DNA from: Bacteriovoracaceae bacterium
GTDB lineage: Bacteria; Bdellovibrionota; Bacteriovoracia; Bacteriovoracales; Bacteriovoracaceae
Reading direction: 5' to 3'
Assembly (NCBI GenBank): GCA_947441615.1
Contig: CANEUH010000012.1
Location: forward strand, 1-64,000
DNA length: 64,000 bases
The number at the start of each line of letters is the position of its first letter. The first letter of the stretch is position 1. The position numbers were made by a program, and so were the translations under genes. The notes beneath the pieces were generated by a model. It worked only from the letters and a program-made list of their open reading frames with translations, had not been told where the DNA came from and did no database searches. This document shows positions 44,309-53,440 of the stretch, piece by piece.

Positions 44309-44545
44309 TTGTACAAGGCACCCTTAACCGCTACTGTGTTTAAAGATTTCTCTTCCTGTTACCAGCACTTCGCTTCCCGAAACTCTCGAAATTTAGATCA
44401 GCCTTTTGTCTACGTTGACTCCGACGGGGTTAAGCTTGTGACTGGGGTGGTTGACGAGAATTCCGACATGAATGACGGTATCTTTGCCATGTCGATGGCC
44501 GAAGATGGATTCGTAGAAATGTTGGCGATCCATGAGGCGAGTTGA
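44309..44545 (+). CDS. 78-residue acidic protein of unknown function, highly expressed type
   Basis: TTG start with a perfect AAGGAGG 4 bases upstream. The product is acidic, lacks membrane or signal segments and has an alternating pattern in the second half (VYVDSDGVKLVTGVVDENSDM and AMSMAEDGFVEMLAI), suggesting a small alpha/beta fold. Synonymous codons favour C-ending forms (TAC, TTC, GAC, AAC), as in the flagellin gene. With its own promoter, leader hairpin and strong terminator it forms a separate one-gene transcript. Family unrecognised. Confidence 0.7.
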   Translation: MYKAPLTATVFKDFSSCYQHFASRNSRNLDQPFVYVDSDGVKLVTGVVDENSDMNDGIFAMSMAEDGFVEMLAIHEAS

Positions 44546-44597
44546 TATCTATTTGGGGAAAAGTAAAGCAGTCAACAACTGTTCTTAAAAATTCTAC

Positions 44598-44624
44598 AGG
44601 GGAACTTTTTAGTTCCCCTTTTTT
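44598..44624 (+). terminator. Strong rho-independent terminator of the 78-codon gene
   Basis: GGGGAACT (44599-44606) and AGTTCCCC (44611-44618) pair fully around TTTT, followed by six T residues. It ends the short transcript before the CysQ-like gene. Confidence 0.92.
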
Positions 44625-44716
44625 ATGTCATTGATATTTCAAAAGCACTTGGGTTCATTGTAAGATTGGTATAGATTTTCACAATAAATTAGATTGTGGA
44701 AAACTAAGGCAGATTT

Positions 44717-45451
44717 GTGGATAAACAACAATTTTTAATGAGTTCTTTGGCCAAATTTTTAGAGTTGAATGTAAAAAAGCTTGATGGGGTTGTGCGTCAG
44801 TTTCCGGTTGCTGAGATTTCAACCAAAAGTGATGGCTCACCTGTAACTAGGCTCGATGAGGCCTTATCAAATGAAATTGAACGACTCATGAACGTTTTTA
44901 GCCCCACGGCCACGTTTTATTCGGAAGAAAAATTTTCATCATGGGACTTTCCTCTGATCGCTCTAGATCCCTTGGATGGGACGCTTGAATACATTAAAGG
45001 TAGAAATGAGTGGGCCATCTCTATAGGTTTATTTCAAAACGAAAATTTTGATGGTGATGGTTGGGTTTATAATCCTATGACCCGTGAGATATTTACAGAA
45101 TCAACATTGGTCCCATTTGAAAAAAAGATTTCTTATCGCGGAGAAGTCTCTCGATCAGAGTGGGATAAAGGTCTTTTAAAGAATAAGACGACAGACAAGT
45201 ATCACCTTGAACCGATGGGGAGTATTGCTTATAAACTAGGAAGACTTTCGTCACAAAAATGTGACTTTGTTGTGAGTTTGAGGCCCAAAAATATTTGGGA
45301 TATTGCAGGCGGAACTCTGCTTTGTCAGAAGGCTGGATATAAGTTTTATTCACAAGCAAAAGAAGTTACTTCCGTAGAGAAGACTTACCAACCACCTTTA
45401 ATTTGGTGCCATCCTTCGCTTTTTGACGAGCTTTCAAAAATTTATCCTTAG
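44717..45451 (+). CDS. CysQ/inositol monophosphatase-family phosphatase
   Basis: 244 residues, GTG start. The family metal site is present: YSEEKF (about 75-80) with E in the metal site, LDPLDGTLEYI (motif with DPLDGT), and WDIAGGTLL near the C-terminus. GWVYNPMTREIF precedes. This best matches 3'(2'),5'-bisphosphate nucleotidase (CysQ), which removes PAP, but inositol-phosphatase or fructose-bisphosphatase relatives are hard to exclude. Its last 86 bases overlap the convergent nth gene. Confidence 0.8.
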   Translation: MDKQQFLMSSLAKFLELNVKKLDGVVRQFPVAEISTKSDGSPVTRLDEALSNEIERLMNVFSPTATFYSEEKFSSWDFPLIALDPLDGTLEYIKGRNEWAISIGLFQNENFDGDGWVYNPMTREIFTESTLVPFEKKISYRGEVSRSEWDKGLLKNKTTDKYHLEPMGSIAYKLGRLSSQKCDFVVSLRPKNIWDIAGGTLLCQKAGYKFYSQAKEVTSVEKTYQPPLIWCHPSLFDELSKIYP

Positions 45452-46070
45452 AAATACAAATGTCTTTAAGATTGCAAAGATCGCACTGGGGGCGTCTCGC
45501 TAGACACGTTCTTCTTCCAAGAAAAATCAATAGGTGTGATAGATCCGTCCACTGTTCATTAGGATAAAGTTTCATTAAATCAATTTCAACCTTGGCCGGA
45601 TCAGTTTCTTTCGTGAGTCCTAGAAGATGTGCAGTTCTTTTGACGTGGGTATCAACAACGATTCCGGTGTTGATATTAAATGCATTCCCAAGAACGACAT
45701 TCGCCGTTTTTCTTCCGACTCCTGGAAGGTCACTCAATTCTTCGACTGTTTGAGGAACTTTCCCATGATGATCAGCAACTAACTTTTGAGCACATCCGAT
45801 GAGACTTTTACTTTTATTTCTAAAAAAGTTAATGGATTTAATTGTTTCTTCGACATCCTCGAGCTTTGCTTTAGCGAGCTTTTGAGGCGTTGGGTACTTT
45901 TTAAATAAAGCTGGAGTGACCATATTGACTCGGACGTCAGTACATTGGGCGGATAAGATTGTCGCCAGCAGCAACTCATAAGGATTAGTGTGATGAAGCT
46001 CACAATGAGCATCAGGGTGAACAGTTTTAAGTCGAAGATAAATTTCAGTCGCTAATTCAGATTTTTTCAT
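45366..46070 (-). CDS. nth: Endonuclease III
   Basis: 234 residues. HhH motif LPGVGRKTANVVLG with the catalytic lysine, VDTHVKRTAHLLGL with the catalytic aspartate, and a C-X6-C-X2-C-X5-C cluster (C-LARRPQ-CDLC-NLKDI-C) for the 4Fe-4S centre are complete. It is a bifunctional glycosylase/lyase for oxidised pyrimidines. The protein continues beyond the iron-sulfur cluster with about 30 basic residues; the 3' overlap with the CysQ-like gene encodes most of this tail. Confidence 0.96.
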   Translation of the reverse strand: MKKSELATEIYLRLKTVHPDAHCELHHTNPYELLLATILSAQCTDVRVNMVTPALFKKYPTPQKLAKAKLEDVEETIKSINFFRNKSKSLIGCAQKLVADHHGKVPQTVEELSDLPGVGRKTANVVLGNAFNINTGIVVDTHVKRTAHLLGLTKETDPAKVEIDLMKLYPNEQWTDLSHLLIFLGRRTCLARRPQCDLCNLKDICISKDKFLKARQKAKDGTKLKVVGKSSLRK

Positions 46071-46124
46071 AGCTTTAAAGATACCAACATTGGCCTATTT
46101 CTTCAAAGATTGATAAAAAGATGT

Positions 46125-46721
46125 ATGAGTAATTTCAAAGTCAAAGATCACTATTTCAACAAAGCTAAAAATGAGAACTACCTCGCCAGAAGTATTTATA
46201 AACTCGAAGAGATAGATGAAAAATATAAAATTCTAAAATCAGGCATGATGGTTGTTGATTTTGGTTATCATCCCGGTTCCTGGATCCAGTACACGAGTCA
46301 GGTCATTGGAGACGAAGGAAAGGTTGTAGGTATTGATGTCAGAGAAGTTAATAAAAAGCTTTCTGGTATTAAAAACGTACGAGTGTACCAAAAGGATATT
46401 TTTGACATTCAGGATTTAAAGCAACTGGAAGTGGATGGTCAATTTGATGTCGTCCTCTCTGACATGGCGCCAAATACGACTGGTATTAAGTCTTTAGATC
46501 AAGATAGAAGCCTTAATCTAGTTGAATCAGTCTTTGGTCTTCTCCCAAAGTTCCTAAAACCAGGTGGAAATTTTGTGATTAAGGTCTTTGATTCCCAAAA
46601 CGCCCAGAACTACCTGAAAGATCAGAAAAACCTGTTTAAAGAGTTCCATTATTTAAAGCCCAAATCTACCAGAAGTATTAGTAAAGAATTTTTTGTCATT
46701 GGAAAGCAGTTTAAGGCATAA
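46125..46721 (+). CDS. rlmE: 23S rRNA (uridine-2552-2'-O)-methyltransferase RlmE
   Basis: 198 residues from the ATG at 46125, preferred over an upstream TTG because the protein then starts MSNFKVKDHYFNKAK. RrmJ motifs: ARSIYKLEEIDEKYKIL, VDFGYHPGSWIQY (SAM motif, usual DLGAAPGGWSQ), DVVLSDMAPNTTG and NFVIKVFDSQ give the K-D-K-E tetrad. It methylates U2552 in the 23S A loop. The transpeptidase gene follows after 7 bases. Confidence 0.93.
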   Translation: MSNFKVKDHYFNKAKNENYLARSIYKLEEIDEKYKILKSGMMVVDFGYHPGSWIQYTSQVIGDEGKVVGIDVREVNKKLSGIKNVRVYQKDIFDIQDLKQLEVDGQFDVVLSDMAPNTTGIKSLDQDRSLNLVESVFGLLPKFLKPGGNFVIKVFDSQNAQNYLKDQKNLFKEFHYLKPKSTRSISKEFFVIGKQFKA

Positions 46722-46728
46722 TGCTTTC

Positions 46729-47973
46729 ATGGTTTTTAAGGACTTAAACCGCTCGATTTATATAGCTTTGGGGCTCATCGCCCTGGCCATCTCCCCCGCA
46801 TGGGGAAATCTTAATTTTATCAAAGATAATACTCTTTTTGCTCAACCTGTGATTCCAATGAAATTGGAGTCTGTAAATAATGACTTTACTAAAATTCTTT
46901 CTAAGCACCAAAGCTGGTCAGAGCAACTTGATTACGACAGTGCTAAGTACAATGTTCAATACACATTTAATTCAGAACTTGAAGAATTCGTTAAAAGACA
47001 ACTAGGGCTCTATAGGCCCGATTATACTTCCGTTGTTGTTATGGATAATGAAACAGGCCATATCTTAGCTGCTGTTGACTATGCTAGGAAAAATAATGTT
47101 TTTGGTAGAGATCTCGCCTTCACGAATAGCCATCCAGCTGCAAGTATATTTAAAGTGATCACGGCAGCAGATCTGTTAGAAAATACTCATATTAAAACGG
47201 ATACTGAGTTTAGCTTCACGGGTAGGGCCACAACACTTTACAGACACCAGTTAAAAGAACCTGCCGGAAGAAGACATCTTAGAACTCTGGATCTTGAAAA
47301 AGCCTTTGCGACTTCAAATAACGTTATTTTTGGAAGAACTGCGATTGAAAACCTCACTCCCGCTGGACTTAAAAAAATGGCAGAAAAGTTTGGATTCAAT
47401 AAGCGCCTCGTAGAAGGAGTCAATTTACATCCTTCAGTTTTTAACATGGCTTCTGATCAATATAATCTTGCCGAATTTTCGTCTGGCCTCAATGATAAAA
47501 CCTTGATGAGTCCAGTCCACGGCGCCGTTATTGGGTCAGTCGTCGCTAATGGTGGAATCCTTCGATACCCCGTTGTGATTAAATCTCTCGAAGGACATTC
47601 AGACAAAAAAGTTATTTTCCCCCAGGTAAAAAAAGATGAAGTCGTTCTTACTCCGAGAACCTCCGAAGATTTAAGAACACTTTTCATGGCAACGATCAGT
47701 CAGGGGACGGCAAGAGCCTCGTTTAGAAGAAGTAAATATCTTTTGGAAAAACTTGAGATAGGCGGAAAAACCGGAAGCTTAACTGGTGGAGAACCATATG
47801 GTAAAAGAGACTGGTTTGTAAGTTATGCGAAATCACTTGAAGATAAAAATGATAAGGGTATTTCAATTTGTGTGATGATTGTTAATCAAAGAAAGTGGTA
47901 CGTAAAATCGTCACTCATTGCTAAAAATATAATGGAATACTACTACACTAATCTGTTTTCACAAAAAAGATAA
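46729..47973 (+). CDS. Periplasmic penicillin-binding transpeptidase-domain protein
   Basis: About 414 residues from the ATG at 46729. An N-terminal hydrophobic segment ending at AWG acts as signal or anchor. The remainder is a transpeptidase domain: SIFK (about residue 138-141, SxxK), SNN (SxN) and GKTGSLTGG (KTG). VVVMDNETGHILAAVDYAR is also typical. It lacks the dimerisation and PASTA domains of FtsI and any glycosyltransferase domain. It could be a stand-alone D,D-transpeptidase or a carboxypeptidase-like enzyme. Between rlmE and lepB, with no division genes beside it. Confidence 0.82.
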   Translation: MVFKDLNRSIYIALGLIALAISPAWGNLNFIKDNTLFAQPVIPMKLESVNNDFTKILSKHQSWSEQLDYDSAKYNVQYTFNSELEEFVKRQLGLYRPDYTSVVVMDNETGHILAAVDYARKNNVFGRDLAFTNSHPAASIFKVITAADLLENTHIKTDTEFSFTGRATTLYRHQLKEPAGRRHLRTLDLEKAFATSNNVIFGRTAIENLTPAGLKKMAEKFGFNKRLVEGVNLHPSVFNMASDQYNLAEFSSGLNDKTLMSPVHGAVIGSVVANGGILRYPVVIKSLEGHSDKKVIFPQVKKDEVVLTPRTSEDLRTLFMATISQGTARASFRRSKYLLEKLEIGGKTGSLTGGEPYGKRDWFVSYAKSLEDKNDKGISICVMIVNQRKWYVKSSLIAKNIMEYYYTNLFSQKR

Positions 47974-47985
47974 AAGGTCATTAAA

Positions 47986-48792
47986 ATGGAAGACAATTCA
48001 AATCCCGGGGTTAATGAAACGATCCCTACTCCTGAGGTTCAGGCGGACGTTGTAACGAAGACAGTTTCTAAAAAAGAAAAGTTTATTAAAGAAATAAAGT
48101 CTTTCACATTAATTATTTTTTCTGTCCTAATGTTTCGTTCTGTTTTATTTGAGCCATTTAAAATCCCTTCTGGTTCAATGATACCGACTTTACTCATTGG
48201 TGATTTTATTCTTGTAAATAAATTCTCCTATGGATTTAAGGTTCCTTTTAGTGATTGGTTTACTGACCCGATTTATTTAACGGGCCCGGCGCAACCCGAA
48301 AGAGGTGATGTCATCGTATTTAAGTATCCTAAAGATACAAATCTTAATTACATTAAACGAGTGATTGGGTTACCTGGTGATACGATTGAAGTTATCGACA
48401 AGGTCGTCTATGTAAACAATAAGCCCATTGAAACTCAAGAAATCGATGGCAAAGAAATCATTGAAGACATGGATGATCGCTATAAGTCTTATCAGTTTAA
48501 ATTTTTAAAAACAAAAACAGGGGATAAGACACACATAAGCCAAGTTGATACGGGTAATGATTACTTTGCTAACTACTATAAGTTTACTGTTCCTAAAGAT
48601 AATTACTTCGTTATGGGTGATAACCGAGATTTTTCTGCAGATTCCCGACGCTGGGGAACAGTTCCCTTTGGGCATATTAAGGGTAAGGCCATTATGATTT
48701 GGTTTTCACTTTCAGTTCCATGGCCATGGAGCGAAGATGAGCAGGAATCATGGAAGTTTAGACCATGGAGAATTGGGACTCTAATCAAGTAA
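47986..48792 (+). CDS. lepB: Signal peptidase I
   Basis: 268 residues. One membrane helix (about 38-57) leads to the catalytic PSGSMIPTLLIGD (nucleophilic serine) and YIKRVIGLPGDTIEV (general-base lysine); GDNRDFSADSRRWG is box E. It cleaves Sec signal peptides in the periplasm. The N-terminal 35 residues are polar and cytoplasmic. It lies 12 bases after the transpeptidase gene and converges on mutS2. Confidence 0.96.
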   Translation: MEDNSNPGVNETIPTPEVQADVVTKTVSKKEKFIKEIKSFTLIIFSVLMFRSVLFEPFKIPSGSMIPTLLIGDFILVNKFSYGFKVPFSDWFTDPIYLTGPAQPERGDVIVFKYPKDTNLNYIKRVIGLPGDTIEVIDKVVYVNNKPIETQEIDGKEIIEDMDDRYKSYQFKFLKTKTGDKTHISQVDTGNDYFANYYKFTVPKDNYFVMGDNRDFSADSRRWGTVPFGHIKGKAIMIWFSLSVPWPWSEDEQESWKFRPWRIGTLIK

Positions 48793-48815
48793 TCTTAGAG
48801 ATTTGAAATCTAGTT

Positions 48816-51164
48816 TCATTTTAATATAATTTTGGTTTCTCCATCATTTCCATTTTCCGTAGTTGCAGTAGAAAAGTCATTTGATCTTTTTAGGTAGCTA
48901 CGGAGCCAATTTTTTAGAATCCCATCGCCATGGCCATGAATGATACTTAGGTATGGTACATCCCCTGCGAGTAAATCTCCTAGGGCCTTGTCCATTAATC
49001 CTTGAAACTCTGAGAGACGCATTCCTCTTACATCGTGCTCTAGAAATGCATCCGATGACTTTTCTATGCTAACTTTTACATTAGAAAAACTCTTCCCCTT
49101 AGTGGACTTTGTTAAGGTGCTAATTGGAACAGTTAATTTTATGGGGCCTTTTGCAATAGTGACATCCCTTTTACGTACATCAAGAGAGAAAACAGTAAAT
49201 TCCTTATTTAAAACTAACGAAACTACCGGATCACCGACCTTTAAGTCTTCAAAGGCAAGTGTACTGGTTGGAACAGATTGTTCTTCATTTTGGTAAGATC
49301 CCTGAAGTTTGTTGATCTCGACTTTAAGCTGATGGGACTTATCATCAATTTTTCTGATTTTAATGTCACTGTTCTTTCGAACTTCATCGACCATTGTCCT
49401 AGCTTCGTTAAGAATTCGATCTACTTCTTTTTTTGCCCTGTTAAGTTCTTCATTCATTTTGAGATTAAGAACACCTTCCATGGCCCCTTTTTGGTTTTTT
49501 AAATCTCTTTCTATTTTAAGATTACTCTCAATAATTTTCTCAAGCTCAATTTGTTTTTGAGTCACTTTTTGAAGGAGAGTTTCATAGCTAATATTTTTTT
49601 CGCTTAATAGCTCTATCGCTCTTTTGGGCACATCTTTCACTTGATCTGTGTCCCTGGAAATAATTTTAAAGATATCAATCGCCATTGAGGCACCGGGCGT
49701 ACCCCAAATGATCTTATAAGTAGGTTTGAAAAGGCTTGTATCAAATCCAACATGGCATGAAAGATAGTTTCGATCTTGATGAATTAAGGTTTTAAACATT
49801 TGATGATGGGTCGATACAACGATATGACACTGGGATCTCTTATGTAGTTCATCAAAATAGGCTAAAGATAATGCTGAAGCCTCATCAGATGAGGTCGAGT
49901 TAAATATTTCATCAATCAAGATTAAATTTGAGGAAAGGATATTGTTCATTAGCTGAATATAATTTCGAACTTCGCCAGAAAATGAACTTAAGCCTTGCTT
50001 AAGATCTTGCAGGTCATTTCCAAAGTAAAATAGTCCCTCGTAAGGAAATAATTCGGCTTCCCTAGCTGGAACAAAAAAACCGTGAAAAAACAGTAAATAA
50101 CTCAATGTAATAGATTTTAAAAAAACAGTTTTTCCGCCCGTGTTGGGTCCAGAAATGACAATTCCGTGAACATCTGATTCACAATCGACATCATTTCTAA
50201 CGGGATTTTTTATTAATGGGTGAAACAGCTGACTAAATCTAAAACCAGGAGTGGACCTTATTGTGGGGTAGTTACAGGAATACTCTTCAGTAAATGCAAC
50301 CTTAGAAAAATAAAAATCAAACAATTTAAATTGAATTAAAATATTCTTTGTTAAATCCGAAAATTCTCCAATTTGCCTTGAAAATTTAAGGCAAAGATTG
50401 TTAATGATTTCGTCAATCTTCGCCATAACTTCGATTCTGCGATTACACATTTCTCTTACTTCGAATGGCTCGACGAAAAGAGTTTGACCTGACTCTGATC
50501 GAGAAACGATAAGGCCAAGCTCGGATCGATAAGAATCGGATCTAACCGGGACCACAAAACGGTCATAATGAACATCGTAGCTTGTAAACTGTAGAACTTT
50601 AGAATTGGATGGTTGGTTAATCCAATCTTGAATTGATTTTCTAAGACGATCTTCTAATTCTCTTAATTTCTTATTAAGTTCAGATAACTCAGGGTGCTTA
50701 TCAAAATGAACATCACCCGTAGAATCCACGAGGTGACGAAATTCTTTTAAATACTTTCGTTGGATAGGTAAGAAATCGATCTCTTGGATTAAGCGTATTT
50801 CAGAAATTGGCAATTGGGGTATGTCATTTTTTATGAAAAGAGCAGACTCGATGAGAAGAGTAACCCGATTAAGTTCACTAAAGCTTAAGACCCCTTCTTT
50901 TGAGAGATAATTGATATATTTGTCAAGGCTTTCATCTGCAGGTAATCGAGAGAATAGTTGCCTAATTAGGACCATGTAATCTTGGGGGAATTCCTCCAAA
51001 TAAAGCTTTAATTTATCAAGCTCATTTTGAAGATCATCACTTTTGCCATAAAATGTTTTACTAACGAGTTCGCTCTTATTGAAATCAAAATAAGCAAATT
51101 GAGATATAATTTTTGAAAGTAAGTCCCATTCAACCTGGCCATGATGAATGGTATTTTGAGACAT
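48816..51164 (-). CDS. mutS2: MutS2 with MutS-type ATPase, KOW-like and Smr domains
   Basis: About 782 residues from the ATG at 51164; in-frame ATG at 51182 and TTG at 51191 are possible, and none has a clear ribosome site. The core ATPase has Walker A GPNTGGKTV and LSSFSGEVRNYIQL-type signature, followed by LILIDEIFNSTSS Walker B. A coiled coil (about 510-610) leads to a KOW-like barrel (VGDPVVS...) and a C-terminal Smr nuclease domain with DVRGMRL and HGHGDG. In Bacillus MutS2 rescues collided ribosomes. Its 5' end overlaps or abuts the divergent rqcH-like gene. Confidence 0.93.
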   Translation of the reverse strand: MSQNTIHHGQVEWDLLSKIISQFAYFDFNKSELVSKTFYGKSDDLQNELDKLKLYLEEFPQDYMVLIRQLFSRLPADESLDKYINYLSKEGVLSFSELNRVTLLIESALFIKNDIPQLPISEIRLIQEIDFLPIQRKYLKEFRHLVDSTGDVHFDKHPELSELNKKLRELEDRLRKSIQDWINQPSNSKVLQFTSYDVHYDRFVVPVRSDSYRSELGLIVSRSESGQTLFVEPFEVREMCNRRIEVMAKIDEIINNLCLKFSRQIGEFSDLTKNILIQFKLFDFYFSKVAFTEEYSCNYPTIRSTPGFRFSQLFHPLIKNPVRNDVDCESDVHGIVISGPNTGGKTVFLKSITLSYLLFFHGFFVPAREAELFPYEGLFYFGNDLQDLKQGLSSFSGEVRNYIQLMNNILSSNLILIDEIFNSTSSDEASALSLAYFDELHKRSQCHIVVSTHHQMFKTLIHQDRNYLSCHVGFDTSLFKPTYKIIWGTPGASMAIDIFKIISRDTDQVKDVPKRAIELLSEKNISYETLLQKVTQKQIELEKIIESNLKIERDLKNQKGAMEGVLNLKMNEELNRAKKEVDRILNEARTMVDEVRKNSDIKIRKIDDKSHQLKVEINKLQGSYQNEEQSVPTSTLAFEDLKVGDPVVSLVLNKEFTVFSLDVRKRDVTIAKGPIKLTVPISTLTKSTKGKSFSNVKVSIEKSSDAFLEHDVRGMRLSEFQGLMDKALGDLLAGDVPYLSIIHGHGDGILKNWLRSYLKRSNDFSTATTENGNDGETKIILK

Positions 51165-51182
51165 GATGAGGTTTATAGTCAT

Positions 51183-52520
51183 ATGATTCAATACTATCTT
51201 GATTTGGAAAAGCAGGTCAAAGTTTTAAGGGATAACAACCTTAATCAGGGTCAAATACAAAAGATTTATTCAACTTCTTTTTATATATCCTTAACCATAA
51301 GAGCACTTGGCAAAAACTGGCATCTTTTTATTGGCCGTGGTGGTGGGTTTGAAGGCCTCTGGCCTTCAGACCACGCACCCCCAAGTTCCCTGAGGCGAAA
51401 AGATACCTTCCTTGAATATTTAAGAAAGCATTTAAGCTCTTGCGGTTTCTTGGGTATTTCAATTGATCAATATGATCGAATAATTAAACTAGAATACTTA
51501 AAATATGGTCAAAAAAATTCGTTCCTTTGGTTTTGGAAAGGAAGGCAACTGTATTTTTTGCACCATTTTATTGAAACCCCTGGGGCTTCATTTAAAATGT
51601 TAAAAAGTTGGCGTTCAAAGTCGTCAGTTGTAATGGATGACTCAATAAATCTCTTTGATCAGTTTAACGAAATTGGACGCAACAGTGAGATGAATCATGA
51701 TTTTTCAACTCCAGATCTTCCAACAGCAGAGATGCTCATTCATGAAGAGGCCAACTTGGCCAACATTCAAATTGTAAAATCTGCTCCACAATTTCTCCTA
51801 AGAAAAAAAGAAAATATAAAAGAAGATTTAAGAAGAGCGAATCAATGGGAAAAACTTCAATCCTTTTTAGATAATGGCAAATCCACCGAAGATATTTATG
51901 AACTAAAAATAGAGGATCAGAAAATAAAATTTGAGGGAAACCTTAATTCATTTGAAAGAAGAAATCTCATCCATAATAAAATTAAAAAACTCAAAAAGGG
52001 TGTCTCCATACTAACAGAAAGGCTAAACCTCGTGGAAGAGGAGTTAGTAGGCAAAAAACCTAGTGAAAAAAGAACGACTCAAATCCCTATGATCAAACCT
52101 GTTTGGGGTGAAGAAAAAAAGATAACCACTCAAAAGATTGAAGATAAACAAACTACCGAATTCAAGATCTTCTCATTTGAGGACATACAGTTCGGTGTCG
52201 GAATGAATGCTTATGGAAATGATCAGCTGAGAAATAAATGGTCAAATAAAAATGATCACTGGGTTCACCTTGATGGAATGAAAAGTGCCCATGTCGTTGT
52301 AAAACTGCCAGAAGGAACAATTTTGTCAGCAGATATATTAAACTTGGCGGCATCAATAGTTGCCCGTTTTTCTCAATATAACAATGACTGGATACCGATT
52401 ATACATACCCAGGTAAAAAATTTGAAGGGTGTTACAGGAAGTGCAGGTATGGTAACATATAAAAAAGAAAAGCATCTTCGCTGCCAGAATGTTTCCCTCG
52501 AGATGGTGATTAAGGATTGA
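51183..52520 (+). CDS. rqcH: RqcH-like NFACT protein (ribosome-associated quality control)
   Basis: About 445 residues from the ATG at 51183, with GAGG 11 bases upstream; an ATG at 51141 would add 14 residues. NFACT-N begins with the QIQKIY pattern and includes an IDQYDRIIKLEY segment with the conserved Asp-Arg pair linked to tRNA-Ala recruitment. A coiled-coil middle (about 240-300) is followed by an NFACT-R domain (FGVGMNAYGNDQLRNKW, then DHWVHLDGMKSAHVVVK). RqcH adds C-terminal alanine tails to stalled chains on 50S subunits. It is divergent and short of a typical 560-580 residues. Confidence 0.8.
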   Translation: MIQYYLDLEKQVKVLRDNNLNQGQIQKIYSTSFYISLTIRALGKNWHLFIGRGGGFEGLWPSDHAPPSSLRRKDTFLEYLRKHLSSCGFLGISIDQYDRIIKLEYLKYGQKNSFLWFWKGRQLYFLHHFIETPGASFKMLKSWRSKSSVVMDDSINLFDQFNEIGRNSEMNHDFSTPDLPTAEMLIHEEANLANIQIVKSAPQFLLRKKENIKEDLRRANQWEKLQSFLDNGKSTEDIYELKIEDQKIKFEGNLNSFERRNLIHNKIKKLKKGVSILTERLNLVEEELVGKKPSEKRTTQIPMIKPVWGEEKKITTQKIEDKQTTEFKIFSFEDIQFGVGMNAYGNDQLRNKWSNKNDHWVHLDGMKSAHVVVKLPEGTILSADILNLAASIVARFSQYNNDWIPIIHTQVKNLKGVTGSAGMVTYKKEKHLRCQNVSLEMVIKD

Positions 52521-52521
52521 T

Positions 52522-53337
52522 ATGAAATTATTTGTAGTATTGTTTTTGTTTTCTCTTGGGGCCTTTGCCCAGGAACCATCAACCTATTTTAAAATTTTTG
52601 ATTCAAAGGTTTATTCGCTTAAGACGAAGGGAGTTAAAGATTTTGTTGTAGACCTAGAGAATACTCGCTTAACAAAGCAAGTAAGCGATCAGCAAAGTTT
52701 TGGTAAAATTGAGGAATTAAAGTTTAGAGTTTACTGGACTGCTGAGCCAGAGAGGATTTCAATCGAAGTGTTGGGCCTCCCCGAGGGGTTTATTGAGTTT
52801 AAAGAGGAATTAAAAATGGGTATTTTCCCATTAATAGAAAATTTAATTCCGCCTAGTTTTGCTCAAAAATTTAATGGCTATAAATTCGCTCCAGGCGCTA
52901 AACCGAAAGAATATTTGGCACAGGACCTAACCGGGCTTGCTTCTATACCAAGTTTTACATTTAAATTTGATGAGCAGGATAAACTGATTGAAGTGATAGG
53001 ACATAAACCAGTTAGTTCAATAATGGTCAAGCCTACTTATGAAAAAATGGGTTTCTCAGATGGTAAGTGGGTTTTGCGTGAGCAGGTCACAACATCGACT
53101 GAGAATGGTCAAACTGTTAATGTAAGTAAAGAGCTAGATTATGATAAAAGCCAAGGCATAGGTGTTTTGGCTGAAATTACAGTGAATACTCAATTTATCC
53201 CTCAAGGGAAGGATTCCAAAGTGGTCAAAACCTCGGAGTCAGTAACTTTTAAGAACTATAAAATCAACGAGGGAGAGGCGCTAAGATACTTTCTTGGTGA
53301 GTCTAAAGCATCCGAATCGATGAAATCCAAGAAATAA
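52522..53337 (+). CDS. Secreted or periplasmic protein of unknown function
   Basis: 271 residues. A Sec signal peptide (MKLFVVLFLFSLGAFAQ) is clear; the mature part has mostly beta-like alternation with few cysteines. Residues 190-240 (REQVTTSTENGQTVNVSKEL, GVLAEITVNTQF) resemble an outer-membrane lipoprotein-carrier-like or DUF-type fold, but nothing was recognised. It follows the rqcH-like gene by one base and may be co-transcribed. Confidence 0.6.
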   Translation: MKLFVVLFLFSLGAFAQEPSTYFKIFDSKVYSLKTKGVKDFVVDLENTRLTKQVSDQQSFGKIEELKFRVYWTAEPERISIEVLGLPEGFIEFKEELKMGIFPLIENLIPPSFAQKFNGYKFAPGAKPKEYLAQDLTGLASIPSFTFKFDEQDKLIEVIGHKPVSSIMVKPTYEKMGFSDGKWVLREQVTTSTENGQTVNVSKELDYDKSQGIGVLAEITVNTQFIPQGKDSKVVKTSESVTFKNYKINEGEALRYFLGESKASESMKSKK

Positions 53338-53440
53338 TTCAATAAAGTTGATCATTACAGTACAGTGGTGCCACCGCTACCTTATTTCTTGAGTGTGCAC
53401 TCATACAAGTTATAATAATCAAATAAATTGTAGGTACAAA

